64,000 bases of DNA from Spirochaetales bacterium (GTDB taxonomy: Bacteria > Spirochaetota > Spirochaetia > Sphaerochaetales > Sphaerochaetaceae): contig JAGABZ010000013.1 in NCBI GenBank assembly GCA_017614375.1, positions 138,414-202,413 of the forward strand. The letters run 5' to 3'. The notes beneath the pieces are model-generated. The model saw nothing but the letters and a program-made list of their open reading frames with translations. It ran no database searches and had not been told where the DNA came from. Shown here piece after piece: positions 20,757-29,703 of this stretch. Position numbers and translations under genes: made by a program. Position 1 is the first letter of the stretch; every line of letters starts with the position of its first letter.

Positions 20757-22481
20757 ATGGCCTACGAAGTCACGGCAACCAGGAAGCGCCCGCAGCAGTT
20801 TGAGGCTGTGGCGGGGCAGGACTTTGTCATCTCGACCATTACAAATGCCGTCACTCAGGGCCGGATTGCCCATGCCTATCTGTTCTCCGGACCCCGCGGG
20901 GTGGGCAAGACCACGACGGCCCGCCTTCTGGCCAAGGCCCTGAACTGCGAACACGGACCGACGGCGACCCCGTGCGGAAAGTGCGACAACTGCCTGAGCA
21001 TAGCCAGGGGCGTCGACACCGACGTCATCGAGATCGACGGAGCGAGCAACACCTCGGTCAACGACGTGCGCACGATAAAGGACGAGATTTCCTTCCCTCC
21101 GCAGCACTCGCGGTACAAGATCTACATAATCGACGAAGTGCACATGCTGTCCAACAGCGCCTTCAACGCACTGCTGAAGACCATCGAGGAGCCGCCGCAG
21201 TACGTGGTGTTCATCTTCGCCACAACCGAGACGCAGAAGGTGCCGGCGACAATCCGTTCGAGGTGCCAGCAGTTCAACTTCCAACTGCTCAATATTGAGA
21301 CAATCAAGCGCCTGTTGCGCGAAACTTGCGAGGAAACGGGGGTCAAAGCCGAAGATCAGGCCCTTTTCTGGATTGCCAAGGAGTCGGCCGGCGGCATGCG
21401 CGACGCCTACACCCTCTTTGACCAGGTCGTCTCCTTTTCCGACGGCGACATCACTATGGAAAAGATCCGGACCAAGCTCGGCCTGACCGGAATCGACAAC
21501 CTCAACGAGGTGATGCTCAGCCTCATCGGCGGCCGCAAGGGCCAGGCGATCGAGAAAATCGATTCCCTGATTCAGAGGGGCGTCAGCGTCGAGCAGTGCG
21601 TCCGCGACTTCGCCGACTATTTCCGCGTCCTGCTTCTGATGCGCAAGGGCATCACCGGCGAGTCCGTCCTCGGGGAGCAGGTTTCCGCCTTTCCAAAAGA
21701 AGTCCGCGACGCCTATTCCGAAATGCAGCTCGAGGCCGGACTGTCGATGTTCCTCAACCTTTACCGTGACATCCGCTACTCGCTCAACCCCCGCTTTGAA
21801 CTGGAGCTGGCAGTCAGCCGCCTGAACACTTTGCGCTTTCTGGCCTCCGGTCCGGTCATCATGGAGCAGTTGACCCGGCTCAAGAACGACCTGGTTCTGG
21901 GCAAGCTGACTCCGACCAACCCGAAACTCCACCGTCTGCCCGACCTGCCCGTCCGCCAACTGCCCGAGGAGCCCCGGCCCGAACCGCAACCGGTTCATCA
22001 GCCGGAACCGAAGGCGGAGCCGGTGAAACCTCAGCCGGTTCAGGCCGAACCCGCACCCGCACCCGCGCCAGTTACTGGCCAGCAGCCCGAACCCGCGGTT
22101 GTTTCCGCCCCGGCTCCCGTTGCAGAACCTGAACCGCAAAAGCCGACGGTCAAGGAGCCAACCCAGGCCGACCTGCCTGCAATCATGGATTATTGTCAGA
22201 AGAACGACCCGCAGATGTACTCCATCTTCCGCCCGGTCAGAAAACTGGGGATGAAAAACGGGGCGGCCTGTCTGGTTTTTTCCAGCAGCTTCGCCCTTCA
22301 GAATGCCAAGGGCAACGAGGAGGCCATCAGGCAGGTTCTGGGACGGGTGCTGAACTACACCGGCGCGGTGGTCCTTGAGGCCGAAATCCGGCCGGAGACC
22401 AAAGCTGTCCAGGATGCGGCTTCGGACCCGAACTCGCCGGAGGCTCTGGTCAGAAGCATGCTCGGAGGAATCAGGGAATGA
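20757..22481 (+). CDS. dnaX: DNA polymerase III subunits gamma/tau
   Basis: A 574-residue AAA+ clamp-loader subunit. Walker A GPRGVGKTTTARLLAKAL is near residue 46, the zinc module is C-x8-C-x2-C-x2-C (CEHGPTATPC, GKCDNC), and the sensor region has DEVHMLSN and ATTETQKVPATI. A Pro/Glu/Ala-rich linker (about residues 395-465) separates it from a tau-like C-terminal domain. It loads the DnaN clamp and bridges polymerase and helicase. Two adjacent ATG codons follow GGAGG, and the second is better spaced. A TATAAT box at 20713-20718 provides a promoter. The end overlaps ybaB by 4 bp. Confidence 0.96.
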   Translation: MAYEVTATRKRPQQFEAVAGQDFVISTITNAVTQGRIAHAYLFSGPRGVGKTTTARLLAKALNCEHGPTATPCGKCDNCLSIARGVDTDVIEIDGASNTSVNDVRTIKDEISFPPQHSRYKIYIIDEVHMLSNSAFNALLKTIEEPPQYVVFIFATTETQKVPATIRSRCQQFNFQLLNIETIKRLLRETCEETGVKAEDQALFWIAKESAGGMRDAYTLFDQVVSFSDGDITMEKIRTKLGLTGIDNLNEVMLSLIGGRKGQAIEKIDSLIQRGVSVEQCVRDFADYFRVLLLMRKGITGESVLGEQVSAFPKEVRDAYSEMQLEAGLSMFLNLYRDIRYSLNPRFELELAVSRLNTLRFLASGPVIMEQLTRLKNDLVLGKLTPTNPKLHRLPDLPVRQLPEEPRPEPQPVHQPEPKAEPVKPQPVQAEPAPAPAPVTGQQPEPAVVSAPAPVAEPEPQKPTVKEPTQADLPAIMDYCQKNDPQMYSIFRPVRKLGMKNGAACLVFSSSFALQNAKGNEEAIRQVLGRVLNYTGAVVLEAEIRPETKAVQDAASDPNSPEALVRSMLGGIRE

Positions 22482-22768
22482 ACCCTTATGAACTGTTGAA
22501 GAACCTCCCCGGCCTCCAGCAAAAGGCCCAGGAGATGCAGCAGAAGCTCAGGACCGTCACGGTCGTCGGCGAGTCCGGAGCCGGATTGGTAAAGATTGAG
22601 ATGAATGGCGCGATGGAGGTAGTCTCCGTTTCCATAGACCCGGCTGTCTTTGATGCCGAACACGCCCAGACCGTCGAGGTGCTGCTGGCATCGGCAATCA
22701 ACAGCGCAATTGCCGAGGCCCGGACAAAGGCGATGGAGATCGCCCGTTCCAACATGGGCGGAGCCTGA
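22478..22768 (+). CDS. ybaB: YbaB/EbfC nucleoid-associated protein
   Basis: A 96-residue DNA-binding protein. The sequence MNPYELLKNLPGLQQKAQEM, then GLVKIEMNGAMEVVSVSID, is characteristic of the YbaB/EbfC family, which forms dimers that bind DNA and was first studied as EbfC in Borrelia. It overlaps the dnaX stop (ATGA) and is followed 2 bp later by recR, the conserved trio linked to replication and recombination repair. Translational coupling to dnaX is expected. Confidence 0.95.
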   Translation: MNPYELLKNLPGLQQKAQEMQQKLRTVTVVGESGAGLVKIEMNGAMEVVSVSIDPAVFDAEHAQTVEVLLASAINSAIAEARTKAMEIARSNMGGA

Positions 22769-22770
22769 GC

Positions 22771-23364
22771 ATGTCAGCAATCGAAGAACTCTCCAGAAGC
22801 CTGTCCCGCCTGCCGGGAGTCGGCCCTAAGTCGGCCCTGCGCATGGCATACCACCTGATCAAGACCGACCCGGAATTCAACCGCGAGCTGGGAGAGCGGA
22901 TTGTCTCAATCCAGGAAAAGGTCCGGCCGTGCAGCGTCTGCGGGTGCTTCACCGAAGAGGACCCCTGTCCGTTCTGCAGCGACCAGACCCGCGACCGGAG
23001 CCTGCTTTGCATAGTCGAGCAGCCCCAGGACGTGGTCAAGATTTCCTCCAGCGGGGTGTACAACGGCCTGTTCCATGTTCTCGGCGGAGCAATCAACCCG
23101 CTTGAGGGAATCGGCCCGGCACAGCTTTCGTTCGACAGCCTGAAAAAGAGGGTCCGCGAAGGACAGTTCAGGGAGATTATCATCGCCACGAACCCGACCG
23201 ACGAGGGCGACACCACTGCCCTTTACCTCAAAGGACTGTTTGCCGACTCTCCGGATCTGAAACTGACCAGACTGGCCTCCGGCCTGCCGATCGGCGGTGA
23301 ACTGGAGTACGCGGACAAGCTGACCCTGGCCCGCTCGCTGAGAAACAGGACCAGCTTTCAGTAA
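22771..23364 (+). CDS. recR: Recombination protein RecR
   Basis: A 197-residue protein of normal length. An N-terminal helix-hairpin-helix (RLPGVGPKSALRMAYHL), a C4 zinc finger (CSVCGCFTEEDPCPFC) and a Toprim domain (LCIVEQPQDVVKI, then IIIATNPTDEGDTTALYL) are in the expected order. RecR acts with RecF and RecO to load RecA at gaps; recF lies at 41.8 kb in the same window. GGCGGAG precedes the ATG. Confidence 0.97.
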   Translation: MSAIEELSRSLSRLPGVGPKSALRMAYHLIKTDPEFNRELGERIVSIQEKVRPCSVCGCFTEEDPCPFCSDQTRDRSLLCIVEQPQDVVKISSSGVYNGLFHVLGGAINPLEGIGPAQLSFDSLKKRVREGQFREIIIATNPTDEGDTTALYLKGLFADSPDLKLTRLASGLPIGGELEYADKLTLARSLRNRTSFQ

Positions 23365-23383
23365 CTTTTGATAGCCCGAAATC

Positions 23384-24280
23384 CTATTTCAACCCGCGGG
23401 ACGCCTTGATTTCCTGATATGCGGCGTTTATTTCCTTGAATTTCTCAGTGGCGAACTTGGCAAACTCCTCCGGCAGGCCCTTTGACGCGACCATGTCCGG
23501 ATGGTACTCGATGCTCAGCTTGCGGTAAGCCTTCTTTACCTCGTCATCGCTCGCGTCCGAGGTCAGCCCCAGCACCGCGTAGCTGTGGGCCAGACTTGAA
23601 CTCTGACTCTGCTGAGCCCCGGCTCCGGAACCATAAGAGCCGTAGGAGCCGGACGAACGGTTACCGGAATACCCCGACGCCCCGGAGGATGAGTAGCGGT
23701 AGCCGGAGGCGTACTGGCGCCTGAAGGTTTCCATCGCCATGTAGGAGAAGTGGAAAATCTGCCCGGCACTGTCAATCAACCGCTGCTCGGCACTGTCCAT
23801 CGTTCCGTCGGCCATGGAGACCTGAAAGAGGATGTGCATCATCGTCACCAGCATGTTGGAATCGGCACCGAAGTAACTGTAGAACTGCGAGGCGAAGCTT
23901 TCGAAACTGAAACTGCTTCTTGAGGCCTCTTCGAAGATATTTCGTGCCAGCCGGGCCGAGCGGCCGTTGCTGTCCATGTTGTCCCGGATGAACTGCTCAA
24001 CCCTTTCTCTCGAACGGGCGTTCATCGTCCCCGAGGCGGTGCAGAGCTTGGCCAGCATCGAAAAGACGCTGACGAAGTAAATCATCTGCCGCTTTTCACC
24101 CTCAGTGGCGTCGCCGGGGAAGTACCTGCTCTGCTCGGCCGGGCCGGGCTCGTGATACTGCAGCCGGAATTCGGCGGACTTGTCGACCAGATGCCCCAGC
24201 GCCGCTCCGGCAATCATGCCCAGCGGCCCGCCGAACAGAAGCCCGATGGTCCCTCCGATAATCTTTCCGATCCAGCTCAT
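23384..24280 (-). CDS. djlA: DjlA-like DnaJ-domain cochaperone
   Basis: A 298-residue protein with three parts: an N-terminal glycine-rich hydrophobic segment ([21 protein letters not shown]) that likely inserts in the membrane, a TerB-like helical domain (about 55-165), and a C-terminal J domain with YHPDMV carrying the essential HPD. A Ser/Gly/Tyr-rich linker ([20 protein letters not shown]) joins the last two. DjlA-type proteins stimulate DnaK at the inner membrane. It lies 7 bp after the glycosidase gene on the same strand and is probably co-transcribed. Confidence 0.9.
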   Translation of the reverse strand: MSWIGKIIGGTIGLLFGGPLGMIAGAALGHLVDKSAEFRLQYHEPGPAEQSRYFPGDATEGEKRQMIYFVSVFSMLAKLCTASGTMNARSRERVEQFIRDNMDSNGRSARLARNIFEEASRSSFSFESFASQFYSYFGADSNMLVTMMHILFQVSMADGTMDSAEQRLIDSAGQIFHFSYMAMETFRRQYASGYRYSSSGASGYSGNRSSGSYGSYGSGAGAQQSQSSSLAHSYAVLGLTSDASDDEVKKAYRKLSIEYHPDMVASKGLPEEFAKFATEKFKEINAAYQEIKASRGLK

Positions 24281-24287
24281 CGCTACT

Positions 24288-25745
24288 TTACAGTTTGTCT
24301 ATCAGCATCGAGCACTTCCCGCTGGGAATCGGCAGGGTCTTTTTCTTGTGCTCGTTGAGAATCTCAATGGTGAAATAGTAGAGTTTCTCGCTTTCAAGCC
24401 TGATCTCCCAGCCCCGGGCGTTCCGGTTGGCCAGGATGGTGATCATATTCTTTTTCAGCGAGAGGTTCGCAATCCCCATACCCTCCAGATCGGGCACGGC
24501 CCAGTAAACCGTCTTTCTCGGGAGCGAGACATCAAACCCGATGATGTTCTCAATCATCAGCGTGATGGAGACGATGCACACGCCGCACAGCAACCGCCTG
24601 CGCGGGAATTCCTCACCATCAGCTTTCGGTGCCCCTTCGCGGCCGGGCAGGTAGGCTTCCCACATCTCGCCCGTCTTGCCCTCCTCGGGATTGAGGGTGT
24701 CGATGATGAAATAGAGGTTCCTGATAGCACATTCGCGGGCGAAAATCAGCTCTCCGTACTTTTCCAGGCCCTTGATCACCATGTAGGTGTACACCGGAAG
24801 CACAGCCCCGCAGAAACCGTTTCCGTCCTCGCTGAAGTGCGGCGAGTTGGCCGGGAGACAGGGGAACGGGTTGTCCGTGCCGAAGTACTCCGGGTCCTTG
24901 AGATAGGCAATCAGATACGACGCCCTCTCGTCATTGGGGATTTCGGCAAGCATCGTCCAGAACCCGCCGATGTGCATCAGATCGGTACGGTTCCCCGACT
25001 TGTCCAGGTCGAAGTAGAAATGCTTCTCCGGGTCCCACATCAGGTTGCTTATGCGGGTCTTGTACGCGAAATACAGCCTCTTGAAGCGGAAACTCAGCTC
25101 CTTGTCGTTGAGGATGTCCCCGATCATCGACATGTACAGGGCATTGACCGCCAGCGCCGCGTTGAAATCGACCGGATAGTACGCGTCCTGGCGCGGCAGG
25201 TTTCCAGTGTGGCACGCCTCGACGGGCACGTGGCACAGCCCCGTTTCGTCCTGGAACGTCGTGGTGACCCACTCGAAATACTTCTCCAGCACCGGAACGA
25301 TATCCTTCAGGCGCTTTTTGTTCCCGACTTTGTGATAGAAAACGTACTCGACATACGCAAACAGAGGCAGGGCAAGTCCCTGGGGATTGCCCGCGGTAAG
25401 CAGCGGCTCCCCTCCCTCGATTTCATAGTCCGAGCGGATCGCTCCGCTTTCCTCCTGGCGGGAATAGAAGTAGTCGACCATCGAGTACGGAGAGTACTGA
25501 CCGTTGCTGTAGTTCAGAAAAAGCGAACTGACGCAGGCGTCGAACTGGTTGAGGTATTTCTGGTCCGGATAGGAGAGGTACGGGCCCGTGAATCCCGTCG
25601 GAGAAGTGCATGTTTTCCACTGTTCGTCTATTCTCACCCAGGACCTGTCGTAGAGATCCACGAAGTCCTGATCATAGAAAGATATTGACGGAATCGCGTC
25701 CCGGTTCAGCACTGCCGACCTCTCCTTAAAAACAAATAGTCCCAT
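24288..25745 (-). CDS. Glycoside hydrolase with an (alpha/alpha)6-barrel, GH63/GH37-like
   Basis: A 485-residue cytosolic-looking protein without signal peptide. Segments such as [37 protein letters not shown] and the FWTMLAEIP / [21 protein letters not shown] regions resemble trehalase/glucosidase-type (alpha/alpha)6-barrel enzymes, including mannosylglycerate-hydrolase-like members. The usual acid residues cannot be mapped with certainty. It has a strong divergent promoter and an inverted repeat covering the start codon, which suggests tight regulation, perhaps by sugar availability. Substrate not assigned. Confidence 0.6.
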   Translation of the reverse strand: MGLFVFKERSAVLNRDAIPSISFYDQDFVDLYDRSWVRIDEQWKTCTSPTGFTGPYLSYPDQKYLNQFDACVSSLFLNYSNGQYSPYSMVDYFYSRQEESGAIRSDYEIEGGEPLLTAGNPQGLALPLFAYVEYVFYHKVGNKKRLKDIVPVLEKYFEWVTTTFQDETGLCHVPVEACHTGNLPRQDAYYPVDFNAALAVNALYMSMIGDILNDKELSFRFKRLYFAYKTRISNLMWDPEKHFYFDLDKSGNRTDLMHIGGFWTMLAEIPNDERASYLIAYLKDPEYFGTDNPFPCLPANSPHFSEDGNGFCGAVLPVYTYMVIKGLEKYGELIFARECAIRNLYFIIDTLNPEEGKTGEMWEAYLPGREGAPKADGEEFPRRRLLCGVCIVSITLMIENIIGFDVSLPRKTVYWAVPDLEGMGIANLSLKKNMITILANRNARGWEIRLESEKLYYFTIEILNEHKKKTLPIPSGKCSMLIDKL

Positions 25746-25767
25746 AGCATACGCATTCTGGGACTAT
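25736..25767. promoter_or_regulatory. Inverted repeat overlapping the glycosidase start codon
   Basis: ATAGTCCCA (25736-25744) and TGGGACTAT (25759-25767) form a perfect 9-bp inverted repeat with a 14-nt loop. The start codon is on the edge of one arm and the predicted transcription start on the other. It could be an operator, or a hairpin hiding the start codon. Confidence 0.6.
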
Positions 25768-25770
25768 GTT

Positions 25771-25799
25771 ATATTACAACGCTTTTTAGCTCTAGTCAA
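25771..25799 (-). promoter_or_regulatory. Promoter of the glycosidase-djlA unit
   Basis: On the minus strand TTGACT and TAATAT are separated by 17 bp. Confidence 0.7.
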
Positions 25800-25839
25800 A
25801 CGGAAAAAGCACGTTTTCTGTTGCCTCAAAGGTTTACGC

Positions 25840-25869
25840 TTGATTTTCACTTGGGGGGCGGGTTATCTT
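25840..25869 (+). promoter_or_regulatory. Promoter of pepD
   Basis: TTGATT and TATCTT are separated by 18 bp; GGGAGG follows before the ATG. Confidence 0.55.
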
Positions 25870-25896
25870 GATTTCGGATTCAAGCGGGAGGCCATT

Positions 25897-27318
25897 ATGA
25901 TTCTTGAAAACTTCAGCCGGATTGCGGCGGTACCCAGGGAATCGGGACACGAGGAAAAGATCAGGGAATTCATCACTTCCTGGGCCTGTGAACACGGCAT
26001 CAGATACGCCGTGGACGCGGCCGGCAACGTCGTTCTCTACAAGGACCCCACCCCGGGACATGAGAACGCCCCCGCCGTCGCCCTGCAGGGCCACATGGAC
26101 ATGGTCTGCGTCAAACGCCCCGGCTCCGGGCACGACTTCAGGACCGACCCGATCGAGATAGTCCGCGACGGCGACATCATCCGCGCAAAAGACACCAGCC
26201 TGGGCGCCGACAACGGAATCGCCCTGGCCCTGATGATGGACCTGTTCACCGATTCGGGGTTTGTCCACGGTCCGCTCGAAGGCATCTGCACCGTCAATGA
26301 GGAGGTCGGCCTCTCCGGCGCCAAGGGTCTGGACCCGTCCCTGATTCACGCGCGGATGCTGATCAACCTCGACAGCGAGGAGGAGGGTGTGATTTACATC
26401 GGCTGCGCCGGGGGATCGGATGTAAAGGGCGTCTTCCGCGCGGAGAAAAAGCCCTGCTGCGAGAAATGGACCGGCCTGCGCCTGAGCGTCGGCGGGCTGA
26501 AGAGCGGACACAGCGGAGGAAAGATCCATCTGCAGAGGGCAAACGCGATAAAGGTCGTGGCCCGCATGCTCCACCAGGCCGGCAAGCAGGCAGAATACCG
26601 TCTGGCCTCCTTTGACGGCGGGAGCAAGCACAACGCCATACCCGCCCAGGCCGAGGCTGTCTTTGCCGTCAAACAGGAGAACGCCGACGCCTTCAGGGCC
26701 TGCCTTGAGACCTACGCCGGGGCGATGCTCGCCGAAAACCGGGTCGAGGAGCCGGGAATGACAATCGAGGTCACCCGGGCCACGGTCAACTCGGCCTATT
26801 GCCCGGAAGATTCAAAGAAGTTCGTCGACAGCCTGTTCATGGCCCCTCACGGCGTCCTGGCCTGGAGCAAGTCCCTGCCGGGAATAGTACAGACCTCATG
26901 CAATCTGGCAATCGTCCGCACCGAAGGGGATGAAATCCTCCTGCTGACCAGCCAGCGTTCCAGTGTGGAGAGCCAGAGGGACGCGGCCTCGGAGAGGATG
27001 GCCATGATTCTGGCCACCAGCGGCGCGAAGATGGAAATCGGAAACGGTTACCCCGCCTGGACTCCCGACCCCGATTCCGCCCTGGCACGCATCTGCGCCG
27101 ATGTCTGGAAACGGACCACCGGCCGGGAGGCCACGGTAACGGCAATCCACGCCGGCCTGGAATGCGGAATCATCAACAGCCGCGTCCCCGGGATGGACTC
27201 GGTATCAATCGGACCGGATATGAAGAATGTCCACACCGTTGACGAGTGTCTCAACCTGAAATCCGCCGAAAGAATCGAGCGGTACGTCAGGGACATCCTG
27301 GGCGAAATCGCTAAATAA
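25897..27318 (+). CDS. pepD: Aminoacyl-histidine dipeptidase (peptidase D, M20 family)
   Basis: A 473-residue two-zinc exopeptidase. Metal ligands are in LQGHMDMVC (His-x-Asp), TSLGADNGIALA (bridging Asp) and CTVNEEVGLSGAKGLD (catalytic Glu-Glu). The dimerisation insertion and the late HAGLECGI histidine are present. PepD cleaves Xaa-His and other dipeptides in the cytosol for amino-acid supply. The start is at MILENFSR, 6 nt after GGGAGG. Its 3' end overlaps by 8 bp with the convergent peptidase gene. Confidence 0.94.
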   Translation: MILENFSRIAAVPRESGHEEKIREFITSWACEHGIRYAVDAAGNVVLYKDPTPGHENAPAVALQGHMDMVCVKRPGSGHDFRTDPIEIVRDGDIIRAKDTSLGADNGIALALMMDLFTDSGFVHGPLEGICTVNEEVGLSGAKGLDPSLIHARMLINLDSEEEGVIYIGCAGGSDVKGVFRAEKKPCCEKWTGLRLSVGGLKSGHSGGKIHLQRANAIKVVARMLHQAGKQAEYRLASFDGGSKHNAIPAQAEAVFAVKQENADAFRACLETYAGAMLAENRVEEPGMTIEVTRATVNSAYCPEDSKKFVDSLFMAPHGVLAWSKSLPGIVQTSCNLAIVRTEGDEILLLTSQRSSVESQRDAASERMAMILATSGAKMEIGNGYPAWTPDPDSALARICADVWKRTTGREATVTAIHAGLECGIINSRVPGMDSVSIGPDMKNVHTVDECLNLKSAERIERYVRDILGEIAK

Positions 27319-28006
27319 AACTGTTGAAGTATTCCCGTCCGAGCCTGGTCTTCAGGTCCTTGCAGTCCGGAAGGACCGAGGCGACCAGGGCCTTGAACTG
27401 CGGCCCGTGGTTCATGTACCTCAGGTGGGACAGTTCGTGGACAATCAGGTAATCCAGCAGATCCGGATTCAGTGAAGCGCTCTTTACCGAGAAGCTCAGT
27501 CTGCCGGCGGCAGAGCAGGACGCCCACTGCCGTACGGCGTTGTTTATCCGGAAATCCGGAGTCCCCAGGCCCATCCGCTGAGCCCAGAACGGTATCCTGA
27601 TTTTAAGATATTCATCCAGTTTTCTGGCGTATTCTTCCCGAATAAGCCGTTGTCTGAGGGAGGACGGTGCAGACTTGTCCTTGAGAAAGAGATACAGCTC
27701 CCCGCCTCTGACCAGACAGCGGTTCTCTGCAGCGTCAAAGACCTGACGAAGCACAAGTTCATGTCCGAGCATCCTGAAAACATCCCCGGTTCGGTAGTCG
27801 TGCTCGACTGTCCGTGTGCTGACAGCCTTTTCGTACCAGGCGGATTTGGAACGGACGAGATCTGCTATGTAAGCGTCACTTACAAACTCGCCGGCAGTGA
27901 CCAGGAGGCTCCCGTCGCTGCGGATCTTCAGATAGACGCCCTTCTGCCCCCTTTTGCGGCGCAGTTCGTACTGTACTTTCAAATCGGATTCCATTATCTT
28001 TTCCAT
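27311..28006 (-). CDS. YgjP/SprT-like zinc metallopeptidase domain protein
   Basis: A 231-residue protein of the DUF45/YgjP family. The zinc-binding HELSHLRYMNHGPQFKALV has the HExxH-type core (His-Glu-Leu-Ser-His) plus the downstream His. The N-terminal part (LRRKRGQKGVYLKIRSDGSLLVTA) matches the family beta-sheet module. These genes often lie near type I restriction systems, but none is seen here, so the function is open. Its ATG overlaps the start codon of a gene on the other strand. Confidence 0.85.
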   Translation of the reverse strand: MEKIMESDLKVQYELRRKRGQKGVYLKIRSDGSLLVTAGEFVSDAYIADLVRSKSAWYEKAVSTRTVEHDYRTGDVFRMLGHELVLRQVFDAAENRCLVRGGELYLFLKDKSAPSSLRQRLIREEYARKLDEYLKIRIPFWAQRMGLGTPDFRINNAVRQWASCSAAGRLSFSVKSASLNPDLLDYLIVHELSHLRYMNHGPQFKALVASVLPDCKDLKTRLGREYFNSFI

Positions 28007-28007
28007 G

Positions 28008-28451
28008 ATGATTAAACTGCATTTGCTTCAGGATATTCAATACGAAAAGGCCGCCCCCGCCGGGGACCTGAGACAGGCCTACGGGGCTCTGGTTTCCGAC
28101 CTTTTTTCCCTCCCGGTCGGCGGCGAGGCGTGTATTGAGATTCTCTACAGATGCCGGGATTCGGTTTCTCTCGAAACGGGCGTTCTGGCCTTGAAGAACC
28201 CGCCGACACCCTCGGTGAAGGACGCGGTGGACAACGCCCGGCCCGTGCCTCCGGTTCCCGACGCGCAGTTTTCCATTCCCGCAGGCGAATACGACTTCGA
28301 ACAGCTGACCGAGCTGCCCGGAGAGGACCGTCTGACGCCGTTTCTTCTGAAGTTCTGCACCGGAAAGAACGGCCGTCTTTTCATCCGGATCCTAAGGGAG
28401 CACGCCGCTTCGTTCGCAGCCCAGATTCTCGCCGAAGGAGAGAGCGTTTGA
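28008..28451 (+). CDS. Uncharacterised 147-residue protein
   Basis: No family recognised. The reading frame is supported by codon use like its neighbours and by tight coupling to the next gene: its stop TGA overlaps that gene's TTG start. The sequence (MIKLHLLQDIQYEKAAPAG ... EDRLTPFLLKFCTGKNGRLFIRILREH) is mixed alpha/beta with no signal peptide or membrane span. An adjacent ATG at 28005 is an equal start choice. A TATCTT box ends 7 nt before the chosen ATG, in keeping with the leaderless pattern, although the -35 is weak. Confidence 0.6.
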   Translation: MIKLHLLQDIQYEKAAPAGDLRQAYGALVSDLFSLPVGGEACIEILYRCRDSVSLETGVLALKNPPTPSVKDAVDNARPVPPVPDAQFSIPAGEYDFEQLTELPGEDRLTPFLLKFCTGKNGRLFIRILREHAASFAAQILAEGESV

Positions 28452-29641
28452 AAACGGAAATTCTGTCGGACACCCTGACCAGACTGACATTGGAGGACGG
28501 AACCGTAATAACCCTCATCGGAACCGCCCACGTATCCCAGCAGAGCGTCGGAGAGGTCGAACGGGTCATAGACGAGGTCAACCCGGACCGGATCTGCATC
28601 GAGCTGGACCGGGGCCGCTTCGATGCAAAGACAAAGGAAAAGGACTACTCCTCGATGAACCTCCGCCGGGTCTTCAAGGAGGGCAAGGCCTTTTTGCTTC
28701 TGGCAAACACCGCCCTGGCCTCGTTCCAGAAGAGAATTGGCGCCGAAACCGGTGTGAGCCCCGGAGACGAGATTCTCGGAGCGGCCCACATCGCCCAGGA
28801 GCGCAACATCCCTCTGTCCCTCTGCGACCGGGAAATCTCCGTCACCCTCAAGCGGGCCTGGGGCCTTTCAGGGCTTTGGGACAAGTCCAAGTTGCTGGCC
28901 ACACTGATCTCCAGTGCCTTTTCGAAGGAGAAGATTTCCGAGGAGGAGCTCGAGCAGCTCAAGCACAAGGACACGCTGGAGTCGATGATGCAGGAGCTGG
29001 CAACAGAACTGCCGGCTGCCAAGCGCGCCCTGATTGACGAGAGGGACCGCTACCTGGCCACCAGCATCTTCACCGCCCCGGGCAGGAACAAGGTTGCAGT
29101 CATCGGTGCAGGCCATGCCTCGGGCCTGGCCTCTACAATCGGGGAACTTGAAAACGGAAGTCTGGGGACGGACCTGTCTGATATAGCCTCACCTCCGCCG
29201 AAGAAGAATACGGGCAAATTCCTTTCCTATCTGATTCCGGCACTGATCGTGCTGGTCATAGCCTGGGGCTTTGTGTCAAAGGGCTGGGACCAGGGATTCT
29301 GGCGGTTCCTGCTCTGGGTCATCGCCAACTCAGGCTGCACCCTTATTGCCGCGGTCCTGTCCGGCGCCCATCCGCTCAACTGGCTGATCAGCGCCGTAAC
29401 CGCGCCGTTTGCAGCACTCAACCCTGTAGTCGGTGTCGGATTCTTCTCCGGAATCGCCGAGTCGGAACTCAGAAAGCCCAGAGTCAAGGACTTTGAGGGA
29501 ATCGTCGATGATGCCGGTACCTTCAAGGGCTGGTTCACCAACCGTTTCCTTCATGCCCTGATGCTCTTCTTCACAACCAGCATCGGCTCGATAATCGGGA
29601 CGTTCGTCATCTTCCCGATTCTTCTCGGGCGCTTCGGTTGA
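28448..29641 (+). CDS. TraB/PrgY-family membrane protein
   Basis: A 397-residue protein. The N-terminal 230 residues are a TraB/GumN-type domain with IGTAHVSQQS, VNPDRICIELDRGRF and, late, VAVIGAGHASGL, which hold the conserved Gly-x-His-x-Ser and Glu residues. The C-terminal 150 residues hold about four membrane segments. In enterococci the family shuts off response to self-produced pheromone peptides, and a metallopeptidase activity has been proposed. The TTG start is set by AAGGAG 7 nt upstream and by the overlap with the preceding stop. Confidence 0.87.
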   Translation: MKTEILSDTLTRLTLEDGTVITLIGTAHVSQQSVGEVERVIDEVNPDRICIELDRGRFDAKTKEKDYSSMNLRRVFKEGKAFLLLANTALASFQKRIGAETGVSPGDEILGAAHIAQERNIPLSLCDREISVTLKRAWGLSGLWDKSKLLATLISSAFSKEKISEEELEQLKHKDTLESMMQELATELPAAKRALIDERDRYLATSIFTAPGRNKVAVIGAGHASGLASTIGELENGSLGTDLSDIASPPPKKNTGKFLSYLIPALIVLVIAWGFVSKGWDQGFWRFLLWVIANSGCTLIAAVLSGAHPLNWLISAVTAPFAALNPVVGVGFFSGIAESELRKPRVKDFEGIVDDAGTFKGWFTNRFLHALMLFFTTSIGSIIGTFVIFPILLGRFG

Positions 29642-29679
29642 TTTTCAGATAAAATTCCCAGTTCGGAATAAACAAAGAG

Positions 29680-29703
29680 GCGGAGCCCAAGCTCCGCTTT
29701 TTT
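29680..29703 (+). terminator. Terminator after the TraB-family gene
   Basis: GCGGAGC and GCTCCGC pair around CCAA and are followed by six T, ending at the radA stop. Confidence 0.85.

Noticed and set aside
20757-22481. Programmed frameshift in dnaX
   Set aside because: No A-rich slippery heptamer followed by a stem was seen in the region before the linker, and the full-length tau form is open.
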